Positions 6,277-9,998 of a stretch of 9,998 bases of DNA are shown here, piece after piece. The DNA is taken from NCBI GenBank assembly GCA_019237175.1, contig JAFAHP010000738.1:1-9998 (forward strand), given 5' to 3'. The notes under the pieces are model-generated. The model was not told the DNA's origin. It ran no database searches and saw only the letters and a list, made by a program, of their open reading frames with translations. A program made the translations under genes and the position numbers. The stretch is from Alphaproteobacteria bacterium. Its GTDB lineage: Bacteria > Pseudomonadota > Alphaproteobacteria > ATCC43930 > CGMCC-115725. The stretch's first letter is position 1. Each line of letters opens with the position of its first letter.

Positions 6277-6861
6277 TCAGGTTCGGTGCACCGTCCGAAT
6301 CGCCCGCCAGACTTTTTCGGGTGGGCCCGGCATGTCGATATGGGTATCCCAGGCGGTGCGAGCGCATCGACGACCGCGTTCATGATCGCGGCGAGCGCAC
6401 CGACATTGGGCCTCTCCGGCCCCTTTGACGCCCAATGCGTTGGTCTTGGTCGGCACCGGGTTTTCTTCCATCTCGAACGGGCAAACCTGGTCGGCGCGCG
6501 GGAGCCCGTAATCCATCAGCGAGCCTGAAAGCAGCTGGCCGGATCCCCGTTCATAGACGAGATTCTCGGTGAAGGCCTGGCCGATGCCTTGGACTACCCC
6601 GCCATAGATCTAGCCTTGAAGGGTCAAAGGGTTGATCACGGTGCCGACATCGTAGACGACAACGTAGCCCAAGACCTCGGTGGTTCCGGTCTCGGAATCG
6701 ATCTCGACCTCGCAGACATGGCAGCCATTGGGAAAGTTCGGGATCTCGGGCGAGAAGCTCGCGACTTCGTGGAGCCCGGTTTCGAGCCCCGGCGGCAGAC
6801 GCGACGGTACACAAGCGGCTTGGGCCACATCCGGCAGCGAAATCCCGCGGTCGGTGCCGGC
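6277..6861 (-). pseudogene. C-terminal remnant of a CoxL-like molybdenum hydroxylase large subunit
   Basis: This family binds the molybdopterin cofactor and oxidises aldehydes, purines or CO as a complex with FAD and 2Fe-2S subunits. The remnant has AGTDRGISLPDVAQAA, FSPEIPNFPNGCHVCEVEID, YDVGTVINPLTLQG, then IYGGVVQGIGQAFTENLVYE, SGSLMDYGLPRAD, and VKGAGEA with the conserved active-site glutamate. HIDMPGPPEKVWRAIR ends it. A TAG at 6612-6610 interrupts it where family members have a glutamine-type codon before the IYGG/IHGG block. Between about 6408 and 6346 the frame is wrong: the neighbouring frame reads NVGALAAIMNAVVDALAP, as the family expects. Only about 195 of nearly 780 residues remain. 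No partner-subunit genes are visible. Confidence 0.85.
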
Positions 6862-7176
6862 GGTGGGTATGAGCGCTTCCTCCTCCGTCACTGTCCCCGA
6901 CCTCTGTGGAAGCCATCATCCATTCGCGAACGAGATGGTGATCAAGCCCTTTAATCTGGTCGAGCTTACCGTGGTCGAGCGTGCCATGCGCTGGCGTGAC
7001 CGCGATCAGCAGTCCTGGAATGTCGCTCCGATCCGGCTTGGGAAACATAAACGTGATCCCGGCTTTCGAGCTCCCACATTTCTGCTGTTCACCCAACTGA
7101 GCCGGTACTCTATCCCACCGCCAAGATCGGTTAAAAGGGGATCACCCGCTGTCGGCGGCAACCGACGGGCCACGCC
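6862..7176. other. Unassigned segment upstream of the oxidase remnant
   Basis: Homology to the oxidase large subunit stops abruptly at about 6861, and the next roughly 300 bases do not resemble the part of the family that should precede it. Both strands stay open over part of the stretch (minus 7096 onward, plus 6680-7180), but neither product is recognised and no ribosome site stands out. It may mark the break point of the deletion that truncated the oxidase gene. Confidence 0.4.
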
Positions 7177-8007
7177 CTAGCAGGCGGCCCGGTTCCAGCC
7201 CCACCAGGCGCAGAGCGCGTCGCCCATGATCAGCCGCTGGTCGTCCTCGCCGAGCCACGGCAATTCTTCGGTGAAGATCGTCACGCATTGACGCCACGAG
7301 CATTTCATCTTCGTGATGTCGGTTCCCCAGAACATGCGGTGCGGGCCGAAATTGTCGTAGGTCTGCCGCAGAAAGGTATGCAGCGCCGGAAATGGATAGG
7401 CTTCGCTCGAATAGTGCGGCACCCCGGTCGCCTTGACGGCGACATTGGGGAATTTCGCCAGGGCCAGCAGCTGCGGCATATGGGTCATCGCCGCGGCGTC
7501 TTTGAGGGAGGTCGTTCCGCCGCGGCCGCCGAGGTGATCGATCGTCAGCCGCAGGCCCGGGTGGCGCTCGGCAATGCGGCCGATTTCCGCCAGCGAGTCG
7601 GTCGCGAGCATCGCGATCGGAACGCCGGCCTTCTCGGCTTCCGCCCACAACCAGTCGAGCGTGCCGTCATGCAGCCAGCGCCGCGCCGCCTCGTTGAGGA
7701 ACCCATAGCGCAGGCCCAGCATTCCGGACTGTTCTCGCCAATGCGCGATGCGGGCCCGCGATTCCGCGCGGTCGAGCGGTGCCGCCCCCATGATGGCGAA
7801 CCGGCCGGGATAGTCGCGCACCGCCTTTAGCGCCATCTCGGTCGACCCCGGATCCCAACCCGGCGGATGAATGACGGCGGCGTCGATCCCGCCCTCGTCC
7901 ATCAAAGCGATAGCCTCCTCGGGGGTGAAGGCCGTCACTTGCCGATGCGAAAGGTTGCTCGGCAAGCCGCTCCCCCACAGATGAATTTGCGCGTCGACGA
8001 TTTGCAT
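7177..8007 (-). CDS. Amidohydrolase-2 family metal-dependent hydrolase
   Basis: The 276-residue product is a TIM-barrel enzyme of the amidohydrolase-2 family, which includes lactonases and decarboxylases of ring-cleavage pathways. It starts IVDAQIHLW, the first-strand metal motif in its Q-x-H variant (H9). MLGLRYGF (96-103), LTIDHLGG with H158, and MFWGTDITK with the general acid/base or metal aspartate D230 follow. It ends in the usual GDALCAWWGW block. Length is normal for the shorter members. ATG 8007 is chosen because the family begins at this VDA block and GGAG lies about eight bases upstream. The 87 extra codons available from 8268 overlap the next gene and look non-coding. It lies 116 bases downstream of the MlaC-type gene on the same strand. 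Confidence 0.88.
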   Translation of the reverse strand: MQIVDAQIHLWGSGLPSNLSHRQVTAFTPEEAIALMDEGGIDAAVIHPPGWDPGSTEMALKAVRDYPGRFAIMGAAPLDRAESRARIAHWREQSGMLGLRYGFLNEAARRWLHDGTLDWLWAEAEKAGVPIAMLATDSLAEIGRIAERHPGLRLTIDHLGGRGGTTSLKDAAAMTHMPQLLALAKFPNVAVKATGVPHYSSEAYPFPALHTFLRQTYDNFGPHRMFWGTDITKMKCSWRQCVTIFTEELPWLGEDDQRLIMGDALCAWWGWNRAAC

Positions 8008-8123
8008 TGCATACGCTCCGACATCTCGCCAAATCGGCTCAAGCAACCGCCTTAAGGCTACCGGGTGACCGGGTCGAAACCGACCTGTTGTAGGATGACC
8101 TGAGAAAATCCTGCGCTTTGCCC

Positions 8124-8753
8124 TCAACTCTGCAGCTCGTCGGCCTTCTTGTTCATCGAGGCGATCAGGCCATCGATGCCGCTGCTGCGCAGAATCCCCG
8201 AAAATTCCGAGCGCCGGGTCGCCAACTCGCTGATCGCGTCGCCGACGTAGAGATCGCGGATCTGCCATGCGATGTCGTTGTCATGCATCACGTAGTTGAT
8301 CGACACCGGCTCTCCGTTGGCTTTGACGATTTGCGTTTTGACCAAGGTTCCGTGCTTTATCCGCTCTTCTCCCAGCACCTCGAACTTTTGCCCGGCATAG
8401 TCGTCGAACCGCGTTGCGTAGACGGCGGTTAGATAGCGGGCGTAGGCAGCGGCAGCACGCCTTTTCTGGTCCGGCGTCAACCTGTACCAGGTCGGCCCGA
8501 TCGAGAGCCGCGCCATGAACGGGACGTCAAACGCGCTGAGCATGATCGGCTGCAGCCTTTGGTAGCGCCCTTTGGCCCCCAAGGCGGCGGCATGCTGCAT
8601 CACGTCGAGGAGTTGGCTGCAAAAATTTCGGATGACGTCGCTCGGCCCGGGCGTTGCAGCGGCGAAGCTCGGCGAGGCAAAAAGCAGCCAGCCGACGCGC
8701 AGAAGGCAGAGCCCGATGGCCCTCCGCGACCAGAGCTGGTCCCCTGTTGGCAT
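8124..8753 (-). CDS. MlaC/Ttg2D/HpnM-type periplasmic lipid-binding protein
   Basis: MlaC-family proteins carry phospholipids between outer- and inner-membrane complexes; HpnM relatives are linked to hopanoid transport. The 209-residue protein has an N-terminal signal with RR (10-11), a hydrophobic run (about 12-27) and a likely signal-peptidase cut near SFAAA (29-33). The mature part shows the family layout: a helical start, MARLSIGPTWYRLTPDQKRRAAAAYARYL, the TRFDDYAGQKFEVLGEE strand region, VKANGEPVSINYVMHDND, WQIRDLYVGDAISELATRRSEFSGIL, and a GIDGLIASMNKKADEL end. GGGAGGG stands seven bases before ATG 8753. Neither mla nor hpn transporter genes are nearby, so MlaC and HpnM cannot be separated. 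A short GGTCG/CGACC hairpin (8072-8085) follows without a T-run. Confidence 0.9.
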   Translation of the reverse strand: MPTGDQLWSRRAIGLCLLRVGWLLFASPSFAAATPGPSDVIRNFCSQLLDVMQHAAALGAKGRYQRLQPIMLSAFDVPFMARLSIGPTWYRLTPDQKRRAAAAYARYLTAVYATRFDDYAGQKFEVLGEERIKHGTLVKTQIVKANGEPVSINYVMHDNDIAWQIRDLYVGDAISELATRRSEFSGILRSSGIDGLIASMNKKADELQS

Positions 8754-9224
8754 TCTTTCGCCCTCCCCCTGCCACTCGCCTCTCCAATAGCCGGAACTCG
8801 CCTTACCGTCGAGAGATCAGGCGCAAATACGCCGCCTTCGTCACCTCCTCGGGACCCTCTCCAAGTGACAGAAACCGGCGGCGGGATGGCGCTGTGGCGG
8901 GCTCCTAGAGGATAAAGGGATGTACAGGGGAAGTGATTGTCGCACTACCGTCGGTTCAGGTTACGGCCTCGGCGCTTGCCAGCGCGCTGCGGCAGCGATG
9001 AAGGCGGCGATCACGGCCGTGGCGAGCGGACGAGGCTGAGAGTCAGCCCGCCAACTCTTAAGTGCTTGTCCAAACTATGGCGATTTTTTCACGAGCGCTC
9101 AGGACCCGTCTTCTCGCGACATCATCGCAGCAAAGAACGGCATCGCAGCCGAATTTTCACGTGCCGCGCCGGCGCCGATCCTTCAGGATAAGGCGAATGC
9201 TCCGACGATTGATGGACAAAGCCG
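8754..9224. other. Intergenic region between divergent genes
   Basis: Nothing recognisable as a gene or RNA was found. Short plus-strand frames (8559-8915, 8937-9191, 9062-9250) have arginine-rich, low-complexity products typical of chance frames in GC-rich DNA. The region should hold the divergent promoters of the MlaC-type gene and the solute-binding protein, but no -35/-10 pair is good enough to name. Confidence 0.45.
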
Positions 9225-9956
9225 ATGCCCGAAAAAGACGCAGTCGCTGAACTCGCACCCACCGGCGTTTTGCGCGCGGCGATCAATATGGGGAATTTCC
9301 TGCTGGTGACCGGCAAGACGCCCTCCGGTGATCCGGTGGGCGTAGCGCCCGACATGGCGCGCGAGATCGCGCAGCGCCTCGGCGTGCCGGTCTCTTATGT
9401 GCCCTACGCGCGGCCGGGCGAACTCGCGGATGCCGCCGAGACGGGCGCATGGGATATCGGGCTCATCGGCGCCGAACCGCAGCGCGCCGAGAAAATCGCC
9501 TTCAGCCCCGCCTATGTCGAGATCGAGGCGACCTATCTGGTGCCGGCTGGCTCGCCGATTCGCGCGATTGCGGAGGTCGACCAGCCGGGCCGGCGGGTCG
9601 CCGTGACCGCGCGCAGCGCCTATGGGTTGTGGCTTGAGAACAACTACAAAAAGGGCGAGCTCATGCAGTTCGACAATGCCGCGGCGGCGCTCGAGGCATT
9701 TGACGCACAGAGGCTCGATGCCTATGCCGGATTACGGCCGGGTCTCATCGACGCCCAGCGGGCACGACCCGGCTCGCATATTCTCGACGGCAAATTCGCT
9801 TCGGTGCAGCAAGCGGTCGGCACTGCGCGGAAGAATGCGGCCGCTGCCACCTATTTGCGCAATTTTGTCGAGGAAGCAAAGAAGTCGGGTCTCGTCGCGC
9901 GGCTGATCGAGCGGCATGGTGTGGTCGGCCGACTATCGGTCGCTCTGCCCGCGTAA
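9225..9956 (+). CDS. Family-3 solute-binding protein without signal peptide
   Basis: The product follows the family-3 (amino-acid type) solute-binding fold. It has LAPTGVLRAAINMGNFLLV at the first strand, GVAPDMAREIAQRLGVPVSYVPY, WDIGLIGAEPQRAEKIAFSP (the family's ligand-site block), YVEIEATYLVPAGSPI, then a second lobe from VAVTARSAYGLWLE to LDAYAGLRPGLID. The 243 residues are a full-length domain. The N-terminus (MPEKDAVAELAPTG) has no hydrophobic signal, and no better start lies upstream in frame. It may therefore remain cytoplasmic and act as a sensor or enzyme-like protein; signal-less relatives are common in alphaproteobacteria. The ribosome site before ATG 9225 is weak. No permease or ATPase gene follows before the window ends. 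Confidence 0.85.
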   Translation: MPEKDAVAELAPTGVLRAAINMGNFLLVTGKTPSGDPVGVAPDMAREIAQRLGVPVSYVPYARPGELADAAETGAWDIGLIGAEPQRAEKIAFSPAYVEIEATYLVPAGSPIRAIAEVDQPGRRVAVTARSAYGLWLENNYKKGELMQFDNAAAALEAFDAQRLDAYAGLRPGLIDAQRARPGSHILDGKFASVQQAVGTARKNAAAATYLRNFVEEAKKSGLVARLIERHGVVGRLSVALPA

Positions 9957-9998
9957 CAACGACGTCTAGCGGCTCTGCCATCAGTATTCCGCTCGCGC

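Noticed and set aside
6097..6528. 143-codon plus-strand frame preceded by AGGAGG
   Set aside because: The AGGAGG touches the ATG with no spacer, the product resembles no protein, and most of the frame lies antisense to the recognisable oxidase pseudogene.
7142..7648. 168-codon minus-strand frame inside the amidohydrolase
   Set aside because: It is an arginine- and proline-rich shadow frame; the overlapping frame carries the enzyme motifs.
8008..8268. 87-codon N-terminal extension of the amidohydrolase
   Set aside because: It overlaps the MlaC-type gene, is arginine-rich and non-conserved in appearance, and the family begins at the VDAQIHLW block.

Overview
The window looks like chromosomal DNA from a GC-rich alphaproteobacterium, probably Hyphomicrobiales (Bradyrhizobium-like). 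The reasons are a SAM-II (SAM-alpha) riboswitch in front of metZ, a signal-less family-3 solute-binding protein, a GFA-type protein, remnants of a CoxL-type molybdenum hydroxylase and a family-5 solute-binding protein, and a GTAGGGCGGGTT-class palindromic repeat. The assignment rests on sequence character and gene types only, not on a database search.

Layout: 1-751 holds no recognisable gene. 752-2135 is a compact methionine unit: a promoter whose predicted start lies at the first base of a SAM-II aptamer, a possible terminator/antiterminator pair, then metZ. 2210-2435 is a frameshifted fossil of the N-terminus of a peptide-type solute-binding protein, followed by unassigned DNA and a REP-like palindrome. 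A CmcJ/AsaB-like oxygenase gene (minus, 2842-3663) is divergent from a GFA-family gene (plus, 3900-4400) that has lost conserved residues. A zinc-less MDR oxidoreductase follows (4474-5490), then a small basic hypothetical protein (minus, 5582-5767) and a hairpin-rich intergenic stretch with a perfect 11-9-11 inverted repeat. 6277-6861 (minus) is a truncated molybdenum hydroxylase large-subunit pseudogene. An amidohydrolase-2 enzyme and a MlaC/HpnM-type lipid-binding protein lie upstream of it on the same strand. The right end carries an extracellular-type solute-binding protein without a signal peptide (9225-9956).

Apart from the riboswitch-metZ unit, the genes do not form an obvious pathway. 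The region reads as an accessory or decaying catabolic neighbourhood: solitary small-molecule enzymes mixed with at least two clear pseudogenes and one probably drifting gene. All three carry paired indels that shift and then restore the reading frame. No CRISPR array, tRNA, rRNA, transposase or integrase was recognised. The best candidate for new biology is modest: a transcription-attenuation layout for a SAM-II riboswitch, and an unexplained perfect inverted repeat at 5983-6013.
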